Below are positions 11,286 through 23,540 of a stretch of 64,000 nt of DNA, piece by piece. Origin of the DNA: Rhizophagus clarus (taxonomy: Eukaryota; Glomeromycota; Glomeromycetes; Glomerales; Glomeraceae); assembly GCA_015698045.1 (NCBI GenBank), contig BLAL01000206.1:124001-188000 (forward strand). The letters run 5' to 3'. Each line of letters opens with the position of its first letter. The stretch's first letter is position 1. A model generated the notes under the pieces. It made no database searches. It saw only the letters and a list, made by a program, of their open reading frames with translations, and was not told the origin of the DNA. The translations under genes and the position numbers were made by a program.

Positions 11286-12205
11286 GCTACGCACAAAACA
11301 AGAGAAAAGTTGTTTTATATTAAAAATTTTTTCTTTTAATTTTATTTTTGATCTTGCTTTTGTTGGTATCTTTTCATAATAAATAATAAATAAAAGTTCA
11401 TCTTAATTATAACACTACTTTGTGATTTTCTCCTGTAAAAACCTAGTATATTTATAGCGTAAAGTTATATTTTATTAAAAGAATAAATTCATTCATCACA
11501 CCATGATTTTAAAAAGTGTATACGCAAATTATTTTCAAATAACATCCAGCAATTTCTGGAGTTTTAATTAACTATCTTTTTTAATCAAAGATCAAGATGG
11601 AATAAAGGATTAAAGGCAGAGACAAATTAAAACCAAAAGTAATAAAAAAAGTAAATTTAGTAAAAAATGCCTTAAAAAGACAAAATGAAAAAAGAAAGAT
11701 ATAAATAAATGTAAACGAAAATGATACAGACAGACATATAATGAATATTTTATCGACCTATTCCTTTCATTTCGTTATGATTTTTGAAGATCATGAAGGA
11801 ACCTATCCCGTCAAAATTTACTTAAAATGAGGATCGATCAACATCCATAATATGTTTGTGACACCTTCTTCGGCAAATACATTTTTTTTTTGCACAAATT
11901 CAGGAGTTTGTCAAACAATCCTAACTGTTACATTAATTGTCAAATTACTAATAGTAAAAAAAAAAAATCATTGTTTTTTTTCACTAAAAGATGTAAAGAT
12001 GTAATTCAATATCGAATTACATATTACGATTAATATGTCGCAGCAAAAAAAGCCATGAAATCGAATTACATATTACATATTACGATTAATAAATTTATCA
12101 GAAAAAAATTAAAAATTCATTTTTTAGTTTTTCTTCTTTCTCTAATTCTCCTCTTTTTTAAAAAATTACTGAATTTTTTCTACCACCTTTATCGCAATTT
12201 TAAAT
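11286..12205. other. Intergenic, no gene seen
   Basis: A+T-rich. Contains the 18-base word ACAATCCTAACTGTTACA at 11915-11932, also found at 9093-9110. A reading frame at 12055-12270 overlaps the start of the next gene in another frame and is not supported. Confidence 0.4.
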
Positions 12206-14346
12206 ATGGACTCCTTAAGTTTAATAAGAATACCAAAGATTCACCTGCCAAGTCCAATTTTACCTTTTAATTTTGATTCTGGAGAACAACCAGGTTTGCA
12301 AAGTTAATTAATTATTTATTTTATATCTAATTCTAATAAATCAATTAATATCTACTTCAATTTGAATCAATATTTCATAATTGGATATATTTAAAGATAA
12401 ACCGGAACCATTGGTCCCAATAATTCCTCCGAGTGGTTCTCCCAGTGGCGGGGTTTCTGAAACTTTTAGTAATAATGGCACTAATAAAAAACTGAATATA
12501 AATAATGAATTTTCCGATAATGATGATAGGAATGAAAAACAGGGCCATGATCAAGGTTAGTTTTAAAATTAATATGATTTTATTAATATATGTGCGAACA
12601 TAGTAATATTAAAGTTTATTAAATATCATCATAAAGTTATTAATTAATACAATTTTCATACTTGTACAATAAGCATCGCGAGACATCGAAGAAAATTCAA
12701 ACAAAAACCATGTTGGGGAAAGTAATGGTAGGCTTCTTCATCTTTTTCTTTTTGTTATTTACAAAAAGTAAATTCTTGTTTTCTTATTTATATTTTATAG
12801 ATGATCAAGTAAAAGTATTAGATACCAATACTGATGATGCTAACGAAGATTTTTGTAAGTTTCAATTTATATCTTATAATCTTTAGTAATTTAGAGCAAA
12901 CAGTAACATTTAAATTTATGTTTTTTTTTTCTATTTATTGTAATATATAAGACTCAACCCAAAAAAATGATAAAAAAAGAGTGAAATTCGGTAAATTTTT
13001 GCATTTTTTTCTTACCTTGTTGATTAACAAAAGTAATACTTACTTTTTGGTATTTTAAATTATATTAGATACCTCGATGCGTAAAAGGGCTAAACCGGGT
13101 ATTGTATAATTCACAGAAAGTAAACTCTGAAACTTGAATTTGAAATAATATGTATTTTTTTTTAGACGAAAAAATATTATTGGCCATTAATAAGATCGGG
13201 GGTCCCGCAATAGATTTGCTATTATATTCATTGAGCAAATTGAAAAAAACCGGAGTCAAAAGTGTAACAATGAACTTGGTTAATAATAATATCCAATTTG
13301 TAGATTCTACAGGAACATTAATGATAAAGCCAAATCACGTTAACTCCGATGATATAACAATTAATGCCAATTTCCCTCACTATGATTATAATCAAACCTC
13401 GGATCTCAACTTCGGGGCAAAATTTATCGAATTAAAGAAATCCAAAAAATTGGATATGGCAAGTATAAGATTGGCGGAAGATTTGCATAAGCTGCTAGAT
13501 TATATTGGAAAATTACCAAATAATCCACCTATACGTGATAGGTCAATCTTCAGCAAAAAAGAAAAGTATAGGGAAGCCCTTATTAGTCATTTGGAAAAGA
13601 TAAATTCAACAAAAGATTTCCAATTCTTTCGTGGTACTCAACGTATTAATTTGATTCCTGATGACAATCAAAAAAAAATTCCTGATGAAAATCAAAAAAA
13701 AATTCCTGCTGAAAATCAAAAAAATCGCAGATCTTTTAAAATTTCACCAATTCGCGTGCAAGAAAAGACTTCATCACTTACTGAATTATCCGATGAATTC
13801 AAGAAGATTGCAAAAGATTTATCGGAGGATATATTTCTATGCGTGATGGGAGAAGCAAATGAGCAGGGAAATAAAGAAATGGCAAGACGCAGGGAACTAA
13901 GGTTCCATGTCGAGTTTTTCAGGTCATATATACAACTACAGGCTTTTTGTGAGATAAACTTAAACAGAAAACAATCAGAGACGACAAAATCTCAAGCAAA
14001 GATATTAATTTCTCATTTTTACCCTTTGATTTCTTTACCGAATATGGAATTGATGCTTCAGCGAGCACCACGTATTTACAGGTTACTAGAAGTAGCCAAT
14101 TTTGATTGGCGACTTCTAGATTGTTTTGAAGAATTAACTGCGTGCTTTTTTAAAAGTGGTGTAAAGTCAGCAATTAACTTTGAAATCTGGATTAACCTAG
14201 TCCGTACAGGTGAGCTGATTAGTTATGACGAAGAATTAAAAACTCAAGAAAGAAACAGGGAAAACAAGAGGATTAAAATTGAAATTATTAAGGAATATTT
14301 TGATATTTCAGGGGTTAATTTTGACGAGATGATTGATAATGAATAA
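12206..14346 (+). CDS. Seven-exon gene, 534 residues, unknown family
   Basis: Six short exons, 12206-12293, 12397-12555, 12674-12727, 12801-12854, 12952-12990 and 13069-13098, lead into 13166-14346. Every junction keeps phase 1, so the small exons (54, 54, 39 and 30 bases) could be skipped without changing frame. Residues 1-140 are low-complexity and hydrophilic (PIIPPSGSPSGG, SDNDDRNEKQ, a basic KRVKF and MRKRAKP). The large exon encodes a globular region with three octapeptide repeats (IPDDNQKK / IPDENQKK / IPAENQKN, about 13657-13728) and a helical C-terminal domain (MARRRELRFHVEFFRSYIQL). I do not recognise the fold. The basic patches suggest a nuclear site, by inference only. Confidence 0.8.
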
Positions 14347-14936
14347 GTAGTAAACAGAGAAAAAAAATTTTTTTTTGTATATTTTGCAGTCTAGTAGTTT
14401 GCATTACAATTAGAATGAATTATATGATAAAGGATATCCAAATAATATGCAATTAAATCTCTTTTATTGTTTGCACATTCTAAATAAACTTGTTATAATT
14501 GCTATCATTTAGTTCGCTTACTGTCATAAATAAATAAATAAATAAATCAATCAATTTGTGGCTTAGCCTATTTTGAGTTTTGATGACGTGATTTTCAATT
14601 TTTAGTATTAAAGAATATTATTTACCACAAAACTAGTATATTTTAAGGGTAGATTTTTATAGGGATATATCATACTTAAATTATTGGTAAATTAATTTAA
14701 GAATATTTTTCATATCCAATCAGAATATTTTAAATATCCGTTGATATTACAATTAAAAAATTAAGTATATTTTTCGTATAATTTAACCTTATTTATTATT
14801 ACAAAATACTATTTTAAATAAACCGTTTATAAAATTTCAGTACATTTTAACAATATTATTTGTTATATAAGGATATTTTAACCATAAAACTAATACATTT
14901 TAAGGGTTTAGATTTTTTATAGGGATAATATACCTT
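14347..14936. repeat. A+T-rich spacer with a 55-base direct repeat
   Basis: A segment at 14621-14672 (ACTAGTATATTTTAAGGGTA...TATAGGGATA) recurs with about ten differences at 14876-14932. No gene is seen. The second copy abuts the retroelement fragment, so these may be parts of its upstream region. An (AAAT)n run lies at 14528-14547. Confidence 0.55.
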
Positions 14937-15990
14937 CAAGTTGGTTCCATGAAAAACTTCTTGCTAAACTCAAAGCATGGGGGGATCCTATTTCGATAAC
15001 AGTGAAGAAGCAAAGGAAATATCAAACGCTTTGTATCAAAATCTGTCTCAACTTTCGCACTCACTTCATTTGAACAGGAGATATAGCAATACTCCCTTAG
15101 CAACATATCAGTACGTTGGTTCCCTGGAAACTGGTCACTACACCAAAAGAAAAGAAGAGAACAGTTTTGCCTATACCTTAATGACTTACTTCAAGAATCT
15201 CGCTATTGGGTTACATAGGACCGCATCGCTTCTTCTCAAGAAATGTTTGGTATTCTATCAATCAAAGCAATTAAATAATTTGAAATAGGTGGAAAGGCCT
15301 CGATTGTAGTTTTCTTTGAAAAATATGAAGATGTAGAAATCTGTAGGAGAACCAGATTTAATTTCAACCACAATGATATCGATTACTCTCTCTCTTGGTA
15401 TTCAGCTTCTCTTCCCGCCTCACAAACAAAAAAGTCTAAGGATTTCTCTGGTTCCTTTAAGAAGTCCAAAACAAATGACTCCGCCAAGAAGACCAAGAAT
15501 TCTAGTTTCTCAAAAACTTACTCGACTAACTCTAAACCTAACAAGGACAAAACGAAGATTTCGAAAAAGTCAAAAGACAAGAAGAAAAAGAAGTCATCAG
15601 GCAAGAAGTCTGACAATAAGATAGATATTGTCAAGCTGTTGCTAACTCTAATCTCAAAATTTTATTCGTACTTAGTGTTTTATTATTTTTTGGTGTTTTT
15701 TGGATTGGTGTCAGTGGGAAATGGTTTGTTTTAGAATTCTCCCTATAGAACTCTGGAGCTTCAGCCCAGCGCAGACTGCTAGGTTCGCTTAGCATAGAGT
15801 GTTATAATGTAGATTTCATTCTGTACTTTGTATAGTTTGCTTCTTATCTTGTTATCTCTTAGACTGATCTTTAGATATTTAAGTTTGTATCGATCTTGCG
15901 GGTTGCCAGACATTAGTTGAAGTTTGAATACTCAAATTTAATTTGTCAATAAAACATAAAATATAAAACATATAAAACATTATAAACAAA
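14937..15990 (+). pseudogene. Retroelement gag-like fragment with 3' tail
   Basis: A decayed coding region on the plus strand. A frame near 14945 reads WFHEKLLAKLKAWGDP before stops. From 15290 another frame reads ASIVVFFEKYEDVEICRRTR, then NHNDIDYSLSWYSASLP and a Lys/Ser-rich tail with several SKKSK-type repeats to about 15660. This resembles the end of a LINE ORF1/gag product (RRM-like segment then basic tail). Untranslated sequence and a TTTGTCAATAAAACATAAAA end (15942-15961) follow, as at 433-452. No reverse transcriptase is present here. The family assignment is inference. Confidence 0.45.
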
Positions 15991-16129
15991 AATAAAATAT
16001 AATTTGATAATAAATTTAGTAAAAAAAATTCTAAATTAACCTCTTAATCTATAAATAGTAAAACACAAATTTATAATAAATTTGTAAAATTTACTTTTTA
16101 ATTTAAAAAAATAAAAACACGAACTTTTA

Positions 16130-16275
16130 AACATGATGGCGTAACAAATTAAATAAATTTAGACGTGACGGTGTAATAGATTTATAAAACATTTTAAACG
16201 TGATAGTGTAACAAGTTTATATATAAAATATAAACCAAATTAGACATGATAGTGTAACAATTTTAGACATGATAG
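16130..16275 (+). repeat. Degenerate tandem repeat ACATGATAGTGTAACAA
   Basis: Four to five copies of a roughly 30-40 base unit containing (G/A)ACRTGATRGTGTAACAA..TTTA at 16132, 16164, 16198, 16241 and 16265. The last copy is cut after TGATAG by the element at 16276 and resumes at 19376 with TGATAG + CGTAACAAACTTA. Confidence 0.7.
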
Positions 16276-19200
16276 CAGGATCCCAAACTATATATAAATA
16301 GGCATTAGTCAAAAAAAGAATATTCAGCCTTAACAAAATTTGGCCCATATTCAACCAAAATCAAAAAAAATTGATCTCAATTAGTGATGATCTACAGTTA
16401 GATATCTATTTGGCATAGTTGAATAGTGTACATTAATTGAGCGTCACATCACAAATCACGTATAATTGAACTGGTGGTATGCGTAATACACCATCTAAAA
16501 GTTTAGATTTAAACTTTTAACGATGCTTCCCCTTTCATCTTTTTTTTTTCTTTTATCTTTTCCATTCCCTTGTTTTTCCTTCCCTTCATCCTTTCCCTAT
16601 CTTCATCTTATCCTTCCTTTATCCTCCATCTTTCCCTTTACTTCGTCTTTCCCTTTCCCTTTCTTTTCTTTGTCATTTCTTTTTCCTTTCCCTATTTCTC
16701 TCATACCTTTGTTAAATAACTTAACAGAACGTTTTCTAATGCTTTTTTTTCTTTTATTTTAGATAGTCTTTTTGGTCTTCTATGACACAAAATTTTGGTA
16801 AGCTTTCATTTCTTTTTTTTTCTTTAATTATTTATTTTAACAGACGCTTCTAATAGTTTATTCTCTTACATTTTTTAAGTGATTTGGATGGATACATCAA
16901 GAAAAATGAAAGGATAGAGCCTACATTATGAATACGATAACGCGCAGAAAAACTCCAGGAGGTGGACTTCTCGGTTAGTGAAATCTTTTTTTCTTTAATT
17001 TTATTTAACAAACTTTTAATAACAGTTTTTTTTTGCAAACAGCTGGTTCTTCAAGATACTTGGATGGGTAAGAATTTGGTGTTATTTTCTTAATTACTTT
17101 TTAATGAAAGTCATGAAATGTTTAATAACGTTTCAGTTTTTTTTTCTTTTATAGGTGAATTTTTAGCTTTTTAGATGTGATATTTTGGTAAGATATTTTT
17201 AAATAATTTTTTATTTCATTTTTTAAAGAACACTATCTAATTACTTTTTTCTTTTTTTTTTTAAAAACAATTTGTTCTTCGGCTTTTTGGATGTTGAATT
17301 AATCTCTTATTTTACTACATTAATAATTATATCAACAATTAATTTATGAATCATCATGTTAATTAATGATAATTAATATTCACAAAATCTTCCCCTTCCT
17401 TCTCTTCCCCTTAATCTCTCTCTTCCCTCCCTTCTCCTTAATCTCTCCCTTAACCTTTTCTCTCAACTCACTTTACTTCTTTTCTTTCGTTTCTTTGTTC
17501 TTTCCCTTCTATTTCTCTTCCCTTCCTTTCTTCCTTCTTCCCTCCCTCCACAATCATCTCTCTTTCGTAAAGAATACTCAAAAAACATTTTCCAGTTTTT
17601 AACAAAACATTTATAGCAATGTTTCAATTTTTTCTTTTTTATGTGACTCCTTCAGTTTTCTGGACATAACATTTCAAAAGATTTCTTTCTTTTTCTTTAA
17701 TTATTTTAATGAACGCTTATTAACAGTTCGTCTTTAATTTTTTTAAGCGGTTTCTTGTTCTTTTTGGACATATGGGACTTTATTCAGTAAGTTTTTTTCC
17801 TGTTTAGTTTACATGTTCTAACTGTTCTAATGGAATATATGCTGACTCTTCTCTCTATTTTTTTAACAGTTCTAGACAGGTAGATTTATTCTTGAATCAT
17901 AATTTTTACGAAATATCTACTAATTTTTAGAGGTTTCCTTTATTTTAGTAATTTGTTCTTTGGGTCTTTGGACGTGCAGATTTATAGTGAGTTTTTTTAT
18001 TGTTTCCAATTTTTTTATTTTAGCAAGTTAACTAATGAGTTCATTTTTTATTATTTTTAGGTTACTCTTTGACTCTCTTTGGATGCTAAGATTTTTTTAG
18101 GTAAGGGACACATTGGAACATGTGAGTCAGTAGACCTACAGTGAGTTTTTTGTTATTATTTTTAACAAAATTTAATGAAATTTAATATTTTGTTATGTTT
18201 TTTACTTTTTTTTTCATAGGAATCCAGTATCCGATTTTGATACTGAAATCTGGTATAGTTTTGAATTTTAAAATTTCAAAACTTGAAAAAAAAACTTTTA
18301 ATTTTTTTTTTCTTCTTTATAAAGAAATCAGCTTCGAATTGGACACTAGACTTCCAGGTAAAACCTTAAAAAAAGTTCTAACTTTTTTTTCTTTTTCTTG
18401 TATTTCAGAAATAGCGAGTAAATTGTCTTATTTTTTAATATTTATTAATCTGTTATGCTAGAGAATCTTTAAGTAACCAATTATTAATAGCTGGGTCAAA
18501 AATGTAAATAAAACATACCGTATAAGAAAGAAACCAATTAATAATCTCTTTTATTATTATAACAGTTTTCAATAGATAAGTTGATTTGGATTTTAAAAAT
18601 TTGAACAAAAGATTTGGCAAGTAGAAAAAATTCAAATTTTCCTTTATTTTAACAAATATTAATAACTGTTCATTCTTTACTTTTTTAGATGGTTACTTCA
18701 AATTTTTTTAGAGTAAAAAAAATTGGAAATTTTTTATCATTTAGGTATAATAATTTCTAGGTGGATAGATTAATCTATACATTATTATAGTAATTAAATA
18801 GATAATAATATAATTTGTAATATAATATTATCTAATAAAATCACAAATTTAAAACTGCAATTAAGTAAAAAATTGACTATCATTAGACCATAGTTCATCT
18901 TAAAATTTAAGTCGAATAAATTACTAATAGTAGTACTAATAATAGTTGAATGTTAGTTGAATTTTAGTTGAATATCCTTTTCAAATGTTGGATGATTGGC
19001 ACCCTAAATGCGCCAAAAAAATTGGTCTAATTTAGATCATCATTTGACCTATATTTGACCTGATCAAATTTAGGCCGAATTGTTCTTTTTCAACTAGTGA
19101 GGTTAAGAGTTGAGTTTGCTTATTGATCATATAAAATTTTTAAAAAGTTGCTTATTTCAGGGGTATTTTTAAAAATTTGTTATCCTACATACCCCTGTAT

Positions 19201-19375
19201 TTAAAAAATCTACTAATTGGATTTTAATGAAATTTATATCATTAGATTTGTATAATAAGACGAATCTAATGATATAAATTTTATATTGATAGCATTAATA
19301 TTGACCAAGATATCCTAAATTGAAAATTTTACTATACATTATATCTGACCTAAATAAGAGATGTTTGGGATCCTG
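16276..19375. mobile_element. 3.1-kb TIR element, 6-base TSD, unclassified
   Basis: It starts CAGGATCCCAAAC (16276-16288) and ends with the exact reverse complement (19363-19375). TGATAG directly abuts both ends. Removing the element and one TGATAG restores a perfect unit of the local tandem repeat, so both boundaries are secure. No transposase frame is visible inside. The interior is dominated by pyrimidine-rich tracts with mini-exon-like units (16763-18358) and plain A+T-rich DNA. Beyond the first 13 bases the ends show only weak similarity. A 6-base duplication with CAGG... ends does not match the usual hAT (8), MULE (9), PIF (3) or Tc1 (2) pattern. I cannot place the superfamily. Confidence 0.75.
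16744..18460 (+). repeat. Array of mini-exon-like units in pyrimidine tracts
   Basis: About nine diverged units at roughly 100-130 base spacing, each with a T/C-rich tract, an AG, a 25-36 base core, then GTAAG-type donor wording. Clear ones are 16763-16797, 17043-17067, 17155-17187 and about 18221-18252 and 18333-18358. Most cores end with a TTTGGATG/TTTTGGACRT motif (17060, 17290, 17670, 17770, 17970, 18087). Whether they are exons of a real transcript, decayed repeats, or a splice-site-mimicking satellite cannot be decided here. The long Phe/Leu/Ser frames in this stretch are by-products of the pyrimidine tracts. Confidence 0.45.
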
Positions 19376-19443
19376 TGATAGCGTAACAAACTTAAAAGAA
19401 AAAAATTATATAAAGAATATAAAGTTAAAAGGATGGTGAAGGG

Positions 19444-22164
19444 CAGTGTATGAAATTTTAGTTAAAAGCTTGTTGCGTAATGCGCAAAAAAAGTCACGTG
19501 CAATTTGCAGAAAATCAAACTCAACTTGCGCATTTGCGCAAATAGTTTCAAATACGTTTTGCGAAAGAAAAATACTATTGTACATTAAACAGGTAAACTA
19601 ATATTTATTTGATAATATTATATTATTAAAGAAAAAAAGTCAAAAATGTTCACTAATTATAAATTTATATCTCAATTTACAAATTTACATTGAAATAGAA
19701 TGGGGTAATTGTGCCCAATAGTTATATGTTGTCTCAAAATCAAATGAATTCAGTGATGGTCCATTAATTAGAATATTTAGATGAAAATGAAGTGTTTCCA
19801 ATTTCATCTTATTTCATAGTTTATTTTTAATTAAATTTTGACATGAAAAAACCCTTTCTACTGAAGCATTTGAAAGTGGAATTATTAAGATAATATGAAT
19901 AATTTTTAAAGTATTAGGATATAAAATAGAAAAATCTGTTGTTGAAAAAATTCTAAATCATTGCTCAACAAATTTAAATTTTCTAAAATTAGCAATGAAT
20001 TGTCGTACAACTATCCATTCATTTTTTAATTCTTTTTTATCAATTATTGGTTCATAAATATTGCCATCTTGATTAGTTTTTTGATTGCCATAAAATTCTC
20101 CAATAATTTCAATCTCTTTTTTGCCATACTGATTAATTAAAGTTTGAGTTAAAGGTAATTATTGTGCATTAAAAATTCGCATTAAATAATAAAAATCAGA
20201 ATCAGGAAATCTTTTTTTAATATTTTGAATTATAGATAAAGAAAATTGGGAGAAAGAGTTCAGAATTGAACTTTTTGATAAATTATTGCTTTTAATGTAT
20301 TCAAGTAAGTGTTTTCCATATGTTGGTAGTGTATTATCATCCCTAATAAACATTGTTTGAATTGCTAGAATCGTGAAGTTTAAATGATAATGCATATCAG
20401 ATAGTGTAATAAAATCTCCTTGAAATGCTTTGATTAATCGTTATAAGATATTAAAAAGGTCAGCCAAAAATTTTATTGCTAGAATAAAATTTGGATCTAA
20501 CTTTTCTAACAATTTTTTTGCTAATTCAGCTCCATCATTATTGACAAGAATATCTGTTTGTAAAGATGATATAATAGAATTTAGTGTTTGATGCAAATTG
20601 GAGACAGTTTGTGATAATGACAACTAACATGTTGAAACTAATTTCAATATGGCAAGTCCAGGATCATCATTATCATCAGCTTGGATCATACGTAAATTTT
20701 TCAATCAATTATAAGACCTACTAAAATAACTATATAATCTTTTTAAAATAGATTCATATTCTTTAAAGTATGGCACGTCACTTACTGAATCTTTACCAAT
20801 AAGTGCAAATCGATGTGCTATGCAATGAATTGAAATCATAAATGGATTTTTATTTTTTAGTTTTGTAACAACTCCATTGTGTTTTCCTGAAAAAAAAAAG
20901 AAATATAAATATAAATATCGAAATTTGTAAATAAATAAAATATAAATTAAATAAATTACAGATTATAGAATTTACCTATCATTACAGATGCTCCATCACT
21001 TCCTATATGAAATAAAGCCTTAAATGAAATACCTTTTGTATTACAAAATATCTCAATATCTTTCGTAATTAAACTTACGTCACATTCCTCTAAATTTATC
21101 ATACCAAGGTATCGCAAAACTGGTTCATTTCTAACTATATGCTTACTTATTATTGCCAAATATTTATCAATAGTGATTGTGGTACTTTCATCTAAAAGAA
21201 TGCTCCATCCAGTGCTTTTGTTAATTTCTTCTATTACTTGACATTCAATTATACATGAAAATGATTCAATAAAGTTAAGTCCAGCTTTAGGATTTTTGTA
21301 TGTAGCATAATTAGAAGTAGTAGAGGTTGAAGTTGAAAGTAATGTTTATGAATATAAAGGAGGAAGTAAAACTTTTGTAAGTATGTTTGATAATGAATTT
21401 CATCATAATTTTTTATTTGATGTTCTACAAGATTATTAAGATCAGGATATATATTAAGTGTTAAATTATATTTGAAACAAAAATATGCATTTCTCATTAA
21501 CGTGATTAGTTTGTATTATTTCTTAATTTTGAAATTGAACTATGTGTTTCAGTTTTTATATGATTATCAAGATAATCTTTTTTGAACTTATTGCAACCCT
21601 TTGTAAAAATATTGTTTACTTTCCCCTCTTCGCACCAAACATAATACATAAAGGGGGGTTTCCTTCCTCATCTTCTTTTCTCACTAACCATAGATATGTT
21701 TGTGACCATTTTGGATTCCAATCATTTTGTTCTTTTTTATATTTTTTATTTTGAATTTTTTTTTGTGATTTAAAGGAATCACCAGTGGAATGTTCAATAT
21801 TATCACTTTTTTCGCGCTTTCCTTTTGAGTTATTTGCACTTTGAAAATATTTTTCCATTTTTGAATAAAAGATAAGAAAGATAATAATTTATTATCTTCT
21901 TTTTTGTCTATTTTATATATTGTCATAGTGAGAACAATTGTCTAATTAGATAATTTTTAGGGAAAAATATTTGCACAAAAATTTGTGCAATTTGCGGAAT
22001 TTGTGCAATTTGCGAAATTTATGCAATTTGCGGAATTTGCGCAAAATTTGCGCAAAATTTTGAAAATCCAAGTTGCGCAATGCACAGATCATAATCACAT
22101 GCAATTTGCAGAAATCAAAAGTATGTTGCGCTCCGCAAATTCTGTAAATAAATTTCATACACTG
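19444..22164 (-). mobile_element. Decayed hAT transposon
   Basis: The 15-base inverted ends CAGTGTATGAAATTT (19444-19458) and its complement (22150-22164) bound 2,721 bases. Inside, the minus strand carries a broken hAT transposase (next entry). Subterminal GCAATTTGCGGAATTT-type repeats lie at 21965-22090 and, more weakly, at 19475-19560. The immediately flanking octamers do not match, so the target duplication has decayed or one boundary has shifted. Size and end style match the fresh hAT at 47.4-52.7 kb, but the sequence is different. Confidence 0.8.
19690..21858 (-). pseudogene. hAT transposase pseudogene (zinc-finger type)
   Basis: Read on the minus strand. The start (21858) has a polar N-terminus then WSQTYLWLVRKEDEEGN and an LCIMFG segment typical of the TTF/BED-type finger. 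The core has FHIGSDGASVMIGK (about 21000) and SIHCIAHRFAL (about 20830), the hAT RNase-H signatures. The C-terminal dimerisation region keeps IPLSNASVERVFSCQNLIK (about 19815-19875). Several stops and shifts break the frame (for example near 20634, 20440 and 20156). One intron-like gap lies at about 20890-20970. It is dead as it stands. Confidence 0.8.
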
Positions 22165-22184
22165 ATTATACATTCAGAAAAGTT

Positions 22185-22470
22185 TCAAAATATTACATCG
22201 TAAACATGCAAAATTTAACAACGTAATATTACAGAATATTATGCTACATAATATTCTGAAGGTCCTGTAAACTTACAGAGTATTTCGCAGGTGTAAAGTT
22301 TTGTAATATTACTTCTTATTAAATTTGCTGATGTAATTATATAAGTATTTTTTGCATCAATTATAAATTAAGTTTGTACTATATAATTTATATATAAATA
22401 GGGGGTTTTCAGATTTTTTTTTTCTTTTTTTTATAATTTTTTTATAAATTTTTTTATTAATATATATAAG
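22185..22470. other. A+T-rich with AATATTAC words, no gene
   Basis: Contains AATATTAC/GTAATATT words like those of the subterminal arrays at 23.0-23.3 and 30.6-31.1 kb, although it lies outside the left inverted end at 22945. No frame is supported. Confidence 0.4.
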
Positions 22471-22645
22471 GGGAGTTACACATATTACGTAATATCCATT
22501 TTGTTATAAACCCTTACCCCCTTCCCCCTGTTAGATTTAATAACCAATCAGATTATAGTATTTATAAATTATATAATTAATATAAGTGTAATGTAAGATT
22601 TTAACTATCCCCTCCTTTGATAATTATGTAATATGTGTAAGCTCT
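22471..22645. mobile_element. Inverted-repeat MITE candidate, about 175 bases
   Basis: The arm GAGTTACACATATTACGTAA (22473-22492) is complementary to ATTATGTAATATGTGTAAGCTC (22622-22643) with few mismatches. The middle contains a C-rich CCCTTACCCCCTTCCCCC stretch. No target duplication was identified. Confidence 0.5.
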
Positions 22646-22984
22646 CTAAATATTTTTCATGTTTAAATTATATTAATATAATATATTAATAATATACAAG
22701 TATTTTCATATCAATACAGAATTTTTTTTTTTCATAATATATCATATATATTTTTATTCATTTATTATTATTTTTTAATTGTGACTTAATTATATTTCAC
22801 TTAACATAATAGAATTATATTTATTATTATCATTTAACTATGATTTAATTATAGTAGAATTGTATTTACATACATTACAGATTTTTTTTTCTTAATTTTT
22901 TTTTAATAAATTTTTTAATTAATATATTTTAATTATTTAAAGTATATCATCAGGAAATTTTATAAGGCGAAAAATTGCGTAAGT

Positions 22985-23340
22985 TTACGATTTTGTAAGT
23001 TTACGAAAGTTTATGGCATAATATTTTGAAAAATTTCAAAATATTACATAAGTTTACAATTTCGTAAGATTTATATGATATTACAGTTAAAATATTATGC
23101 AAGTTTTTAATATCATAAGATTTATGCAATATTACAGTCAAAATATTCTGCAAATTTACAAAACTGTAAACCTGCGTAATATTACAGTTGAAATAATTCA
23201 AAAATTTACAAGACTGTAAACCTGCGTAATATTACAGTTGAAATATTTCAAAATTTTACGAAACTGTAAACCTGCGTAATATTATGGTTAAAATATTTTG
23301 AAAATTTACGAGATTGTAAACCTGCATAATATTACTATTC
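22985..23340. repeat. Subterminal tandem array, about 50-base units
   Basis: Six to seven units of about 50 bases containing GTAAACCTGCGTAATATTAC then a TTGAAATATTTCAAAA-like half. The best copies start near 23167, 23216, 23266 and 23316. The array lies immediately inside the left inverted end, as expected of transposase-binding subterminal repeats. Confidence 0.75.
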
Positions 23341-23540
23341 GATCGTTAAAACTGTGTATGCAGTGAACGTATACAAGGAGCATGTGATACTATTGAATAA
23401 TCAAAAATAATATAAACACCTTTTCTTTCCTTTTCTTTTAAGTTTGGGAAAGCAAATTTATTTTTATTTACAATTTTTATGTTAAAAATTAAAGTAAATT
23501 CTAATTTTTATTATAACTTAATAAAAAAATACACATTTGA

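Noticed and set aside
16523-17602. Two Phe/Pro/Ser-rich plus-strand frames (16523-16762, 17366-17602)
   Set aside because: They come from T/C-rich tracts within the 3.1-kb element; no start context, no partner exons and biased residues only.
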